DNA of 64,000 bases from Thiohalocapsa sp. ML1 (GTDB taxonomy: Bacteria > Pseudomonadota > Gammaproteobacteria > Chromatiales > Chromatiaceae). Under the pieces are notes generated by a model, which had not been told where the DNA came from, made no database searches, and was given only the letters and a program-made list of their open reading frames with translations. The position numbers were made by a program, and so were the translations under genes. Below, piece by piece: positions 40,975-50,527 of the stretch (its first letter is position 1; every line of letters starts with the position of its first letter). The stretch is taken from NCBI RefSeq assembly GCF_001469165.1, contig NZ_JABX01000004.1, positions 124,001-188,000 on the forward strand, read 5' to 3'.

Positions 40975-41874
40975 ATGGAAACAACCATGACCGACCATGC
41001 CGATGCCGCGCTGATCGAGCGCATCCAGGCGCTTACCGCACCAATGCGCCCAGTGCCGACGGGTGCCGCCCCGCGGATCGAGCCTCTGGAGGGCATCCGC
41101 GCCGTGCTGTTCGACGTCTACGGCACCCTGGTCATCTCCGGCTGCGGGGATATTGGGCTCACGGCAGAGTCGTCGGCCGCTGATCCGTTTCAGGAGGCCT
41201 GGTCCGCCGCGGGGCTCGATACCGCCGCCCTGCCACCGGATGGACCCGGGCTGCTCGCCGCGCTGATCCATGCGGACCATGCGCAGAGCCACAGGCGCGG
41301 CGTCGATCACCCGGAGGTGGACATCCTCGCCATCTGGCGGCGGCTCTTGGACCAGCGCGAGCTATCCGCAACGGATCGGGTGCTGCGCCGCTTGGCGCTG
41401 GAGTACGAGCTGCGGACGAATCCGGTCTGGCCGATGCCGGGGCTCGCGGCGGTCATCGACAAGCTCAGCGCCGGCGGGCCGGTCCTCGGCATCGTTTCCA
41501 ACGCGCAGTTCTACACGCCCTTGATGCTCGGAGCCTTTCTCGGCGAGCCATTGGATGCACTCGGGTTCGACCCGGACTGCTGCGCCTGGTCGTACCGCCA
41601 AGGTGTCGCGAAGCCGTCGCAAAACGTCTACGCACCGGCGCTGCGCGGGCTTACCGAGCGCCACGGTATCGCGCCAGCTCAAGTGCTCTACATCGGCAAC
41701 GACATGCGCAACGACGTGCGCCCCGCGCAGGCGCTCGGCTGCCGCACCGCGCTCTTCGCCGGCGACGCGCGCTCCCTGCGCCTGCGTGCGGACGACCCGG
41801 GCATGCGCGACATCCAACCGGACCGCGTCATCACGAGCCTCGATCAGGTCCTAGACGTGCTGCGCCCGGCCTGA
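40975..41874 (+). CDS. HAD-superfamily hydrolase
   Basis: 299 residues from ATG 40975 (METTMTDH; the ATG at 40987 is an alternative). HAD motif I is FDVYGTL, in which the nucleophile Asp and its second-acid position are D and Y (DVYGT), motif II IVSNAQ, motif III Lys in AKPSQNVY, motif IV YIGNDMRNDV. The missing second Asp in motif I suggests a dehalogenase-type or phosphatase variant with altered mechanism. As it follows a GT4 gene it may dephosphorylate a glycosyl phosphate product, in the manner of synthase-phosphatase pairs of compatible solutes; this is inference. Converges with the GT2-GtrA gene, 17 nt away. Confidence 0.82.
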   Translation: METTMTDHADAALIERIQALTAPMRPVPTGAAPRIEPLEGIRAVLFDVYGTLVISGCGDIGLTAESSAADPFQEAWSAAGLDTAALPPDGPGLLAALIHADHAQSHRRGVDHPEVDILAIWRRLLDQRELSATDRVLRRLALEYELRTNPVWPMPGLAAVIDKLSAGGPVLGIVSNAQFYTPLMLGAFLGEPLDALGFDPDCCAWSYRQGVAKPSQNVYAPALRGLTERHGIAPAQVLYIGNDMRNDVRPAQALGCRTALFAGDARSLRLRADDPGMRDIQPDRVITSLDQVLDVLRPA

Positions 41875-41891
41875 GTCCGGCGTCTCCGGCC

Positions 41892-43016
41892 TCAACGGCG
41901 CGCGGGCGCCGGCGACTTCGGGCTCCAGGTATAGACGGCTGTCACCGCATAGTTCCAGACCGCGCCGACGAGGATACCGGCAACGGCGGATGCAACCCAC
42001 CAGAGCCCGCCCGCCGGCGCCGCGTGGAACAGGTAGGTCGCGATGCCGACATTGGCCACAGCCCCCACGGAGCAGGCGAGCGTGAACGAGACCCAGCCGC
42101 GCAACAGCCCCCAGCCCCGTAATCGCCTGTCCCGGTAGGTAAAGAGGTTGTTCAGGAAGAAGTTGAAGGTCATCGCGACCAGCGCCGCCACCGCCTGCCC
42201 CGCGACGAAGGTCGTCTCAAGGCCGCGGAACAGCGCCCACAACACCGCCATGTGCACGAACACGCCCAGCCCGCCGATGAAGGCGAACGGAATGAACCGC
42301 GTCGGCACGTAGCGGCCGATCGTCTTGTCCAGCAGCATCAGGATGTATTCGGTTGCGACCATGCTATCGAGCTTGCTGTCGCCCGCGACGCGCACCCCAA
42401 AGGTGTAAGGTAGCTCCTTGAACCGCAGCGGCCTTCGAGCGCTCATGAAGATATCGAGCAGGATCTTGAACCCAATGCCGGACAGGTCGCGCACGACCTC
42501 GTCGATGAGTTCGCGCCGGAGCATGAAAAAGCCGCTCATGGGGTCTTTTAGGTCCGCCTTCAGCACGAAATGCGACAGCCGGGTGGCCACTCGACTCGCG
42601 AGTTGACGGCTCTCGGCCCAGGCCCCCACGCTACCCCCGCCGACGTGGCGGCTGCCGATGACGATGTCGAGCGGCTCATCCTGCAAGGCGCGCAGCATCT
42701 CAGCGATCAGACGTTCATCATGCTGCAGGTCTGCGTCCATGATCGCGACGAACGGCGCCGTGGTGGCGAGCATGCCCTCGATGCATGCCCCGGCGAGTCC
42801 GCGGCGGTGGATTCTATGGACAAGGCGTATCCGGGCGTCGTCTTCGGCGAGTCGCCGCACGACTGCTGCTGTTCCGTCCGGAGAATCGTCATCCACGAAG
42901 ACGATTTCCCAACGCAGGTCACCGACGACGCCCAGAATGCGATCCAGCAAAGCCGCGATATTGTCGCGCTCGCGAAATGTCGGCACGACGATCGACAACA
43001 ACGGACCTGATGTCAT
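41892..43016 (-). CDS. GT2 glycosyltransferase fused to a GtrA domain
   Basis: 374 residues. N-terminal GT2 domain of the dolichyl-phosphate-mannose synthase type (SIVVPTFRERDNIAALLD, FVDDDSPDGT, IMDADLQHDE) up to about 230, then four transmembrane helices of GtrA type (PFAFIGGLGVFVHMAVLWAL, AMTFNFFLNNLFTYRDRRL). One protein could therefore both make and flip a lipid-linked sugar. Its ATG overlaps the stop of the preceding gene (ATGA), and it is the last gene of the minus-strand polysaccharide run. Confidence 0.88.
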   Translation of the reverse strand: MTSGPLLSIVVPTFRERDNIAALLDRILGVVGDLRWEIVFVDDDSPDGTAAVVRRLAEDDARIRLVHRIHRRGLAGACIEGMLATTAPFVAIMDADLQHDERLIAEMLRALQDEPLDIVIGSRHVGGGSVGAWAESRQLASRVATRLSHFVLKADLKDPMSGFFMLRRELIDEVVRDLSGIGFKILLDIFMSARRPLRFKELPYTFGVRVAGDSKLDSMVATEYILMLLDKTIGRYVPTRFIPFAFIGGLGVFVHMAVLWALFRGLETTFVAGQAVAALVAMTFNFFLNNLFTYRDRRLRGWGLLRGWVSFTLACSVGAVANVGIATYLFHAAPAGGLWWVASAVAGILVGAVWNYAVTAVYTWSPKSPAPARR

Positions 43017-45733
43017 TCTTTGCTCACCTGCGCTGCACAGGGGACCACGGTGAAATCCACCGCGCTCGCAGCAGCGACATCGAGTCGTCCGTGGAATGCA
43101 CTTGGAGTGTCCTCGGCATCTGCCCTCCATGCGGTCTCTTCCGCGGTCAGCGTTCTCAGAGCGCTGATGCAACCGGCTGTCTTATCGACATCGACGTATG
43201 TCAGGTCGAACAGCCGATAGCGGATACCGTCTGGAGTACGCCTGCGATGTATTACTGCGGCATCGGAGACAACATCCGCAGTCTGCGCTTCGCCGCCGGT
43301 CCCCAGGACCAAGACCTCATCCTCGCCGAAACTTAGTTCCGCACCAGCATCGCCAATCCGACCGGTTGCCGGAATCGCCTGCTCATCGAGCTGGAACACG
43401 GCGGCAGTTCGCAATGACGCCCGCGATTGAACCAAGACGTGACGGTCCGGCGCCGCCGCCGGCCACGCGGGCGGGTGCGGATAACGAATCGGCGCCGACT
43501 TGACGCGCGCTTCGCCGTCATGAAGGAACGTGACCCTGCCACCTGAGCCCGGTTGCTTAACGAACATCCCCGGCAAATCGGTCGGCGTGTAGCCCACCAA
43601 GTTCCAATTTGCCGCGCGTGCGAGACCGGCGCTGCCGTCCAGTTGATCCCAGACCACAAGCCAGCCGTCGTCCCCGACCACGACGGTACGCGAAGCCGCA
43701 ATCCCGGACCAATCACCCAAATCCATCCGCGCCACCTGCAAGTCGTCCGCAGCAACAAAAAGGTCGAGCGGGGCGAATGCGGGTGTTGCTTGAGACCAGC
43801 GCGAATAGACCCCGCTCACCCCGCCGATCCAGGCGTCAAGCCCCGTACGAGCGACCATTGGCCCGTTGAGGCTCATACGGTCAACCTTCTTGTCTCGATG
43901 CTTAGCCCTGCCCGCCGGCAGCCACTTGTGACTCAGCCGCACAATGCGCTCGGTTACGGCCGGGAAATCGCCATAGAACAACGCGATCAGGCTGCCGGTC
44001 GCCGGATACCGGTGCCAACCCCGGTTGCGCAGACCGAACAGCGCGAACAGCTCCGGATCGTTCTCATCTCTGAAAACCAGTTTGTCCGGCGCCAGGGAGC
44101 CCGGGCGGAAGCTGTACCCGGTGATACCGTTGAGCGCTTTACTTGTAAGGGATGGTGCCACGGCCGGGATCGAATCATCCCAAAGCCATAGCCAGGCGAG
44201 ATCACCGGGCAACGATTCCCCGCCTTCGCGAAGCGCCGTCAAGTGCTGATCCAATAGCCAGCGCGCCTCCTTGTCACGCAGCGCGAAGGCGGCGATGCTC
44301 AAAGAGTCGAGCGGCCGAAAAGGACCCACTAAACCGTAATTGAGGGGCACCGGGGCCCTCAGGAGTTGTTCCTTCAGCCAATCCACCGAAAGCTGTGCGC
44401 CCGGCGCCATGTCCGGGCGAGAGCCGTCGGCGTAGCGCCACAAAGCGTACGCGTTCGAGATCCAAACATCCTGATACTGCAGAGAATCATCACCGTTGCG
44501 AAAATTACCGCGCCAGCCGACACCCTTCCGATCCAGAAAGCTGGTCGCGCGCGACCGAAGCTCTTCCGTATTCACAATGCGGCGGAGCACGGATAAAGAT
44601 CCCGCACCCACCTCTTGATTCAGATATGGGCCTTCGGGCAGATCGCGAAACGGAATCGCGTACAAGAGGTCGACCCACTCGACGGTGAACGCACGTTGCA
44701 TGATCCTACTAAACCATGCGGCGATCCGCTCTTGCTCTTCTGCCGAGAAAAGCTCGGGCCATACGCGGCTGATCTCCAGGAAGAACAGCCCTCGGAGCAT
44801 GGCGTTGTACTGACCGAACTTGACGCTATTGGCCGGTCCGGTGAGCGCGTCGCTGGCCACTTCGCCGAGCAGTCCCTCGCGATACGCCGCCGCCCAACGT
44901 CGATCGCCGGACAGTAACGCCAGGTTGCCCAACTGCGAAAGGCTCGGGCGCGGCTTCGATTGGAGCATGGCGATAACGTCTTCCCGCCGGAATTGCGCCG
45001 CCTTTGCCGCATTCGCCTCCGAATTGCCTGCCGCGCCCGCAGGTGCAATAAACACATCGGCGCGCTCTGGTACGGCCGCCAGCGCTGGTCGGTCGTCCCC
45101 TTCCGCCCAGAGCATGTATATGATGCTGCCGGTGAGAATAAATCCCGCGCCCACGAGCAGGATAGCGATACGCCCGGCTCGAAGCGCGCCGCAGGCCTCT
45201 CGGGCGCTGCGCGCCAACAAAAACCCCGCAACCGCGGATAGAAACGTGAACGTGCCGAGCAACCATAGTGTCAACAGGACGAAGCCCTCCGCATACGCTG
45301 GGGCTGTCGTCTGAATCCACACCGCGGACAACGCGGCCCATAACACCCAAGCGAAGGTCAAGGCCGCTACAGCATTTCTCCAAGAACCCAGGGTCCCACG
45401 CGCGACCCCTCGGAAAACGAGCACGGCCAGCAAATGCACCGAGAGGGCTAGGAGCACGCCGGCCGGCAACGGTTGCCCCGCAACGCCCGCGGCAGCGACG
45501 ACGAAGCTCGTGCCGACAGCGAACCAAGCCGCAAGCGATTGCCAGCGCCGGGCCCCTTCGACATTTGCGATGACCGCACTGAAGACAACAAGTCCGTACC
45601 CGATGGTCAGAAACAAGTCGTTCTGCCAGACGGCGACGCCGATCTGCTCGCGCAGCAGAACGACGACAGCCCAAAACGAAATGCTCAGCCCGATCCCGGT
45701 TGCAATCTGCACCACTGCCCTGGAGATAACCAT
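43013..45733 (-). CDS. Large membrane-anchored protein, possible heparinase-II/III-like fold
   Basis: 906 residues. The first ~215 form about seven transmembrane helices; the remainder is a large soluble part with an alpha-helical toroid-like first half (FGQYNAMLRGLFFLEISRVW, LYAIPFRDLPEGPYLN, DSLQYQDVWISNAYALWRYA) and a beta-rich second half with DRMSLNGPMVAR and repeated short strands. The order (alpha/alpha-toroid then beta-sandwich) recalls heparinase II/III and alginate lyase families, which degrade or trim acidic polysaccharide, but the catalytic Tyr/His cannot be assigned with confidence. Overlaps its neighbours by 1 and 4 nt, so it is part of the operon; not one of the usual exosortase-locus genes. 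Codon use looks less GC-rich than the flanking genes. Confidence 0.55.
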   Translation of the reverse strand: MVISRAVVQIATGIGLSISFWAVVVLLREQIGVAVWQNDLFLTIGYGLVVFSAVIANVEGARRWQSLAAWFAVGTSFVVAAAGVAGQPLPAGVLLALSVHLLAVLVFRGVARGTLGSWRNAVAALTFAWVLWAALSAVWIQTTAPAYAEGFVLLTLWLLGTFTFLSAVAGFLLARSAREACGALRAGRIAILLVGAGFILTGSIIYMLWAEGDDRPALAAVPERADVFIAPAGAAGNSEANAAKAAQFRREDVIAMLQSKPRPSLSQLGNLALLSGDRRWAAAYREGLLGEVASDALTGPANSVKFGQYNAMLRGLFFLEISRVWPELFSAEEQERIAAWFSRIMQRAFTVEWVDLLYAIPFRDLPEGPYLNQEVGAGSLSVLRRIVNTEELRSRATSFLDRKGVGWRGNFRNGDDSLQYQDVWISNAYALWRYADGSRPDMAPGAQLSVDWLKEQLLRAPVPLNYGLVGPFRPLDSLSIAAFALRDKEARWLLDQHLTALREGGESLPGDLAWLWLWDDSIPAVAPSLTSKALNGITGYSFRPGSLAPDKLVFRDENDPELFALFGLRNRGWHRYPATGSLIALFYGDFPAVTERIVRLSHKWLPAGRAKHRDKKVDRMSLNGPMVARTGLDAWIGGVSGVYSRWSQATPAFAPLDLFVAADDLQVARMDLGDWSGIAASRTVVVGDDGWLVVWDQLDGSAGLARAANWNLVGYTPTDLPGMFVKQPGSGGRVTFLHDGEARVKSAPIRYPHPPAWPAAAPDRHVLVQSRASLRTAAVFQLDEQAIPATGRIGDAGAELSFGEDEVLVLGTGGEAQTADVVSDAAVIHRRRTPDGIRYRLFDLTYVDVDKTAGCISALRTLTAEETAWRADAEDTPSAFHGRLDVAAASAVDFTVVPCAAQVSKE

Positions 45734-47532
45734 CAGTCCTTCGACTCCAGCGCCGCGCCGGACGCCCCCTGCTTAAACTGCACCCGAATAGTCTTGCCCA
45801 CGATCGGTACCGGCAATTCCAAAATTCCACCTTCCGGTTCCGCCACGCGCATATTCTCGTAAACCAAAAGGCTTTGATCCTGCAATGGTTCGCGATTTGT
45901 GCGTACCGGTATCGTCGCGGCCAGGCGGAAGCGTTCATCGCTTCGCAAATATGTGCGCAGTAGGTCGTGGATCGGCAGGTTCAACGGGCTCTTAGACTCA
46001 ACCACGATGAACTGGACTCCGAACCGATCGATCAGCGCGGCAAGTTCGTCTTCGGATTCCATGTGCTGCTGAGCGTTCAGAGCGCGATCGCCGCCGTACA
46101 TGCCGGACGACGACAGCAGTTTATCTGCGCGTAGCACAAAGACATTGCGCTCTTCATCATACTGCCGAACGAAATAGGTGAAGTATCCGTTGTTATAGGC
46201 ATCCACCAGGACAGTGGGCGACTCGGTCTGACTCACTACGAATCCTGCCGCGACATCGTAGCCGTGTGAAAACACAGGCTCCCGGGAGTAAACCAACGCC
46301 ACATGCGATATGACGAGCAGCGCAAGCACGCTGGAAATGACATACTGCGGGCGCCCGTCGCCGAGTTTGGCCGCAAGATAAGTGAACGGCAGCACTGCAA
46401 ACAACGCGAAAACAGGTATCCAATATATGTATTCGCGATCACGCGACACGCCGAGCAGCAGTCCGAAGAACAAGTAGACAGCAAGCCCCAACCACAGAAA
46501 ATAAGCGACGCGTCGCTCGCGCATCAGGACAGCAAGAAGCAGCCCCACGCCGGCCAAGGCGAGGGTCCAAGGCGGAAGCCCGTTATGAGCCAACTCATCG
46601 AACGGCAGACGCCAGCGAGGCGGCGCAGTCCGCGGAATCGCAGGAGAACCGACGGGAGAAGTGGACTCTTCCGCCGCGGGCACGTCTGCGCCGACGGGTG
46701 ACGTTGGCGGGGAAGGCTTAAGCGCCTCCTGCGCGGGCACCAGCGACGAAAGCAGGGGCATCCGGCCGAGCGACTGCTGGATGTTCAGGTCGCCAAGCCA
46801 CAATGTCACCACGAGCAGCGGCACAAGGAGGAGCAACGCGAGGCCTGCGGCCACGTAAGTCTGCGTCTGGCGCAGCATCGATATTAAACGCCCCGACGCA
46901 ACGGCCGCGAGCAGGAACCAAATGACGGCGAAGACCGCCACCTGTTTCGTCCAACAGGCCAGCCCGAACGCGATGGCCGTCGCGTAAAGGTACGCGTGCT
47001 TTCCGGAGCGCAGATAACGCTGCATCAGCCAACCTGACAGCAAGACCATCGCCAGCGTCGGCAGCTCGGTCATCGTATACCAGCCCCACTTCGCGATCGA
47101 CGGGGCCGTGATAAAGAGCGCACTCGCCCAAAAAGCAGTCGCTACGCCAAAGCGCTCGCGCACGAGATCGAAAAATGCCGCAACTGCCACGAAGGCGAAG
47201 AAGAGGAGGGCCAATCGGCTGCTGGCAGGACTGATGCCGAAAACGCCGTTGAATAAGGCCTCCACGGTCGGGAAGAAGACTGGCTTGTAGCCGATACTCA
47301 AACCTGGGTACTGCGCATAATAGTTGACGGTGAAGTCGTAAATCCGGCGCGGCGGCCATACCGGCATCTCACGGATAAAATCGAGCATGAAAACGCCATC
47401 CAGCAGCAGCCGATCGGCGTCCGGATAGGCGAGCGCGGTATTCCCTACTTGGCGCAACACCATCAGCGCGGTGAGCGCGGCCAGAATGGCCAAGGCCAAT
47501 GCTGCAGACGACAGAAATCGCGGTCGGTTCAT
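45733..47532 (-). CDS. GT39/ArnT-like membrane glycosyltransferase
   Basis: 599 residues, about twelve helices. The first periplasmic loop carries YPDADRLLLDGVFMLDFIRE, with the acidic residue of GT-C enzymes, followed by PVWPPRRIYDFTVNYYAQYP. A soluble C-terminal domain of about 170 residues follows (STPTVLVDAYNNGYFTYF-like segment to the end). Predicted to move a sugar from a polyprenyl phosphate donor at the periplasmic face. The DNA is less GC-rich than the adjacent exosortase genes. Stop overlaps the start of the next gene by one base. Confidence 0.82.
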   Translation of the reverse strand: MNRPRFLSSAALALAILAALTALMVLRQVGNTALAYPDADRLLLDGVFMLDFIREMPVWPPRRIYDFTVNYYAQYPGLSIGYKPVFFPTVEALFNGVFGISPASSRLALLFFAFVAVAAFFDLVRERFGVATAFWASALFITAPSIAKWGWYTMTELPTLAMVLLSGWLMQRYLRSGKHAYLYATAIAFGLACWTKQVAVFAVIWFLLAAVASGRLISMLRQTQTYVAAGLALLLLVPLLVVTLWLGDLNIQQSLGRMPLLSSLVPAQEALKPSPPTSPVGADVPAAEESTSPVGSPAIPRTAPPRWRLPFDELAHNGLPPWTLALAGVGLLLAVLMRERRVAYFLWLGLAVYLFFGLLLGVSRDREYIYWIPVFALFAVLPFTYLAAKLGDGRPQYVISSVLALLVISHVALVYSREPVFSHGYDVAAGFVVSQTESPTVLVDAYNNGYFTYFVRQYDEERNVFVLRADKLLSSSGMYGGDRALNAQQHMESEDELAALIDRFGVQFIVVESKSPLNLPIHDLLRTYLRSDERFRLAATIPVRTNREPLQDQSLLVYENMRVAEPEGGILELPVPIVGKTIRVQFKQGASGAALESKD

Positions 47533-47674
47533 TAATCGGTCCTTGGGGTTCTTTCGCGAAGCGGGTCAGCAGTAATCGCGCACGCTCGCAAGATGATTAC
47601 TACAAGGTCCCGCGATCAGCCCGCGGAGACGCTTGCCCCCTTGCAGGGGATGTTGACGGACGACGTTACGCTGG

Positions 47675-49132
47675 CTAGAGGCGCCTGTACCAATCCCTCC
47701 CAAGCGCGATAGCTTCCTTCAGCGTCGGCAGCCCCTTGGGCTGCGACAGCGCCGGCGTCGCGAGCGACGCATGCCCGCGGTTTGCGGCTGATGGCGCAGT
47801 TCCGGCACGCCTGCCCGCTGCGGGCAGCGGTTGCGGGCGCCACGTTGGCTTCGGGATTGGGGCGCGAACGAGAACTTCCGTTTCAAGCTCGGCCAGCTCT
47901 TTTTTTAGCACGACTTGCATTCCGACGATAATCGCAATCAGAGCGTAGTAATAGTTGAAGTACGCCAAACCGAGAAAGGCGCCGCTTACGGCATAGCCGA
48001 TTAGACTCACCTGCATCATTCTCGCAAGGTCGTTCATCCATGCGAGATCGGCGATGCCGCGTGTGCGCCTGATGATGCTGCCACACGCCTGGAGACTGAA
48101 AATCCCGATCGCGAGGAAAAGCCCCAACCCGATGAAGCCCTGCTCGGCCATAATCTCGAAGTAGATGCTGTGCGAATCGGTCGTGCGCGGGCCCACTTCA
48201 GGTAAGTACATGAGATAAGTGGCAGGCGCGAATGTTTCGAAACCGCCACCTAAGGGCCGATGCATCGCGAGATTGAATGCCATGCGCCAAGCCATAATCC
48301 GGCCCATCGCGGACCCGTCTTCCTCGTAGTTGACAATTGTCCCCATACGTTCATGCCATTCCTGCGGCATGAAGGCCATCATAACGGTCCCTAGCACAGC
48401 GGCAAGCAACAAGTACCCGAATTTATTCTTCGTTTTCCATATCAGCATGACGGCCATCGCGATGACCCCCAAGAAGGCGCCGCGTGACTGGGAGCCGAAA
48501 ACTGAAAAGGCGCAGAGAATAATACCGATCAGCAACGCATGCTTGAGCAGTCGATACGGCACGATGGTACGAAGGAAAAAGAGCAACGGGATAGTCATGA
48601 TCAGCGCCAGCGCCATCGAATTGTTGTCGCCGATGAAGCTGCCGGCCGGGCCCCAAACGTGATAGCTACCGCCTGTGAGCATTGTGAAGTATCCGCCCTT
48701 GAAGCCATAGAAGCCAATGGAAAGGGCGGCGACGGTAGTCAGCGCGATGACGCGCTCCTTGGAGTTCAGCACCATGATGGCGACGAAGGTGGTGAGCATG
48801 ATCTTCCAGACCTTGTCCCACTGCCCCCAAGCCCAACCCGGATACAGGCTGAATATAGTAGTCAGCAGCATCCACGCCCAGAACAGCCCGAGCGTAACCG
48901 TAATCGGGGTGAGCGGGATCTCCTTTTTTTCGTGCCTTGCTATCAGCAGGCTGGACAGCATCGCAAGGGCGATAATCTGCGCAAAGGGCTGATTGGTCAG
49001 GGTCCAACTGATGCGATGCGGATTCATCAGGCCGATCCAATACCATACCAGCACGCCGATGAAGGGCTTCATGTAGATGAAGGGGATCGATCCGTAGATC
49101 GTCACCAGCAAAACGATGTCCCTGAGGCCCAT
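47675..49132 (-). CDS. O-antigen ligase/polymerase-like protein, exosortase A type
   Basis: 485 residues, about ten to eleven helices plus a hydrophilic Pro-rich tail. It begins MGLRDIVLLVTIYGSIPFIY and has the large periplasmic loop with TDSHSIYFEIMAEQGFIGLG, as in the putative O-glycosylation ligases that accompany exosortase A (TIGR03097-type; Wzy/WaaL superfamily). It would polymerise or ligate the exopolysaccharide repeat unit. The 142 nt between it and the GT39-like gene hold no gene. Confidence 0.88.
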   Translation of the reverse strand: MGLRDIVLLVTIYGSIPFIYMKPFIGVLVWYWIGLMNPHRISWTLTNQPFAQIIALAMLSSLLIARHEKKEIPLTPITVTLGLFWAWMLLTTIFSLYPGWAWGQWDKVWKIMLTTFVAIMVLNSKERVIALTTVAALSIGFYGFKGGYFTMLTGGSYHVWGPAGSFIGDNNSMALALIMTIPLLFFLRTIVPYRLLKHALLIGIILCAFSVFGSQSRGAFLGVIAMAVMLIWKTKNKFGYLLLAAVLGTVMMAFMPQEWHERMGTIVNYEEDGSAMGRIMAWRMAFNLAMHRPLGGGFETFAPATYLMYLPEVGPRTTDSHSIYFEIMAEQGFIGLGLFLAIGIFSLQACGSIIRRTRGIADLAWMNDLARMMQVSLIGYAVSGAFLGLAYFNYYYALIAIIVGMQVVLKKELAELETEVLVRAPIPKPTWRPQPLPAAGRRAGTAPSAANRGHASLATPALSQPKGLPTLKEAIALGRDWYRRL

Positions 49133-49135
49133 GGT

Positions 49136-50527
49136 TTAGGCGCCCACGGTCGGATCGGCTTCAGCCCGAGCGTTCGGCAGCTTGACGTGGCTGACGACAT
49201 AGCGGTACTTGCCGGAGTGTTCGCGCGGGATGTGTGCGACTTCTTCGACCGCGATGTCCACACCTTCGCCAAGGCGCCGCTGGAATTGTGCCCGGATGTC
49301 GGCAATGCGCTCGGCGGGCAGCGGCCTTGCCGCGGCGACCAGCACGCGGGTGTGCATGAGCGACTCCTGCACGATCTTGAACTGATCGATCTCCTCCATA
49401 TCGCGCAGTACGTAGATCAGCGCGAGGCCGTGCATTACGGTACCGTCTGCGGCGACGATGAAGTCCGTCGTTCGGCCCTCCAGCCGTCCGAGTACCGGCA
49501 GGCCGCGTCCGCAGGGACAGGGTTGCGGGTCCAAGGCGCCGACATCGCCGGTGCGGTAGCGGATGAAGGGAAAATCTGCGGTCGCAAGGTGGGTTATGAC
49601 GATCTCGCCGGTCTCGCCGGGCGGCACCGGCTGGCCGTCGGCACCGACTACCTCGACGATGATGTCCTCCGCCGTGATATGCAGCCGCCCCAGTGGACAG
49701 GCGTGCGAAATGAAGCCCGCATCGCGCCCGCCGTAACCGTTCGCCACCTGGCAGCCGAAGACGCGCTCAATGGCCTCGCGTTGATGGTCGTAGAGGCGCT
49801 CCGAGGTCACGAACGCGACGCGGACGCCGAGGGCATCCAGCGCAACGCCGGCAGCCTCCGCATGGCCGGCGATCAACGCCAGAGACGACGGATAGCCGAA
49901 CAGCATCCGCGGGCGGAATCGGCGAATGGCCGCGACGAACCGGTCCAGGTTTGCGGGGGACAGCTCGAACGCCGGCACCAGTTGGGTGCGCAGCAGGGCA
50001 TCACGCAGCGCACGCACGCGGTCCTGCGCGCCAAGCTCGATGGGGGAGCCCCAAACGACGATCTCGCGGTCGCCGATGTCCACGTTCCACCAGCGTGTTG
50101 CGCGCCACTTGGCGGCGACGTCGTGGCTGATACGCTCCTTGCCGATGTAGAACACCAAGGGCTCGCCGGAAGAGCCGCCGGTGTTGAAGCGTGCGAGGTC
50201 ACGGGCGCCGCGAGCCTTGAGGTCTTCGACATGAGCGCGAATGGTCGCCTTGTCCATGAGCGGGAGGCGACGCAGTCCGTCGAGATCGGACACGTCGCGC
50301 GGTGCTAGGCCATGCTCGGCGAGAAGACGCTGGACATAGGGTACCCGCGCGCTTGCGTCGGTCATGAAGGCCGCGAGGCGCTGCTGCTGATAGGCCGCGA
50401 GCTCAGCAGGCGGGAGCCATTGCGTGCGTTCGAGCGCCCGGCGCACGGCGACGGTGGCGTGACCCTTCGCCCATTCGTGCAGCGGGAACAAGAGCCCGCT
50501 GGCGAAGTTGGTGTAGAGATCCGGCAT
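49136..50527 (-). CDS. CapK/PaaK-like adenylate-forming enzyme
   Basis: 463 residues resembling phenylacetate-CoA ligase/CapK proteins: nucleotide-binding loop FNTGGSSGEPLVFYIGK at about 115-131, YGGRDAGFISHACPLG, the RYRTGDVG hinge and a C-terminal LEGRTTDFIVAADG segment. CapK-type proteins occur in capsule loci with unknown acyl or adenylyl substrates. It starts right after (1-nt overlap with) the glycosyltransferase gene and ends 3 nt before the O-ligase gene. A role in acylating the polysaccharide is likely but unproven. Confidence 0.85.
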   Translation of the reverse strand: MPDLYTNFASGLLFPLHEWAKGHATVAVRRALERTQWLPPAELAAYQQQRLAAFMTDASARVPYVQRLLAEHGLAPRDVSDLDGLRRLPLMDKATIRAHVEDLKARGARDLARFNTGGSSGEPLVFYIGKERISHDVAAKWRATRWWNVDIGDREIVVWGSPIELGAQDRVRALRDALLRTQLVPAFELSPANLDRFVAAIRRFRPRMLFGYPSSLALIAGHAEAAGVALDALGVRVAFVTSERLYDHQREAIERVFGCQVANGYGGRDAGFISHACPLGRLHITAEDIIVEVVGADGQPVPPGETGEIVITHLATADFPFIRYRTGDVGALDPQPCPCGRGLPVLGRLEGRTTDFIVAADGTVMHGLALIYVLRDMEEIDQFKIVQESLMHTRVLVAAARPLPAERIADIRAQFQRRLGEGVDIAVEEVAHIPREHSGKYRYVVSHVKLPNARAEADPTVGA

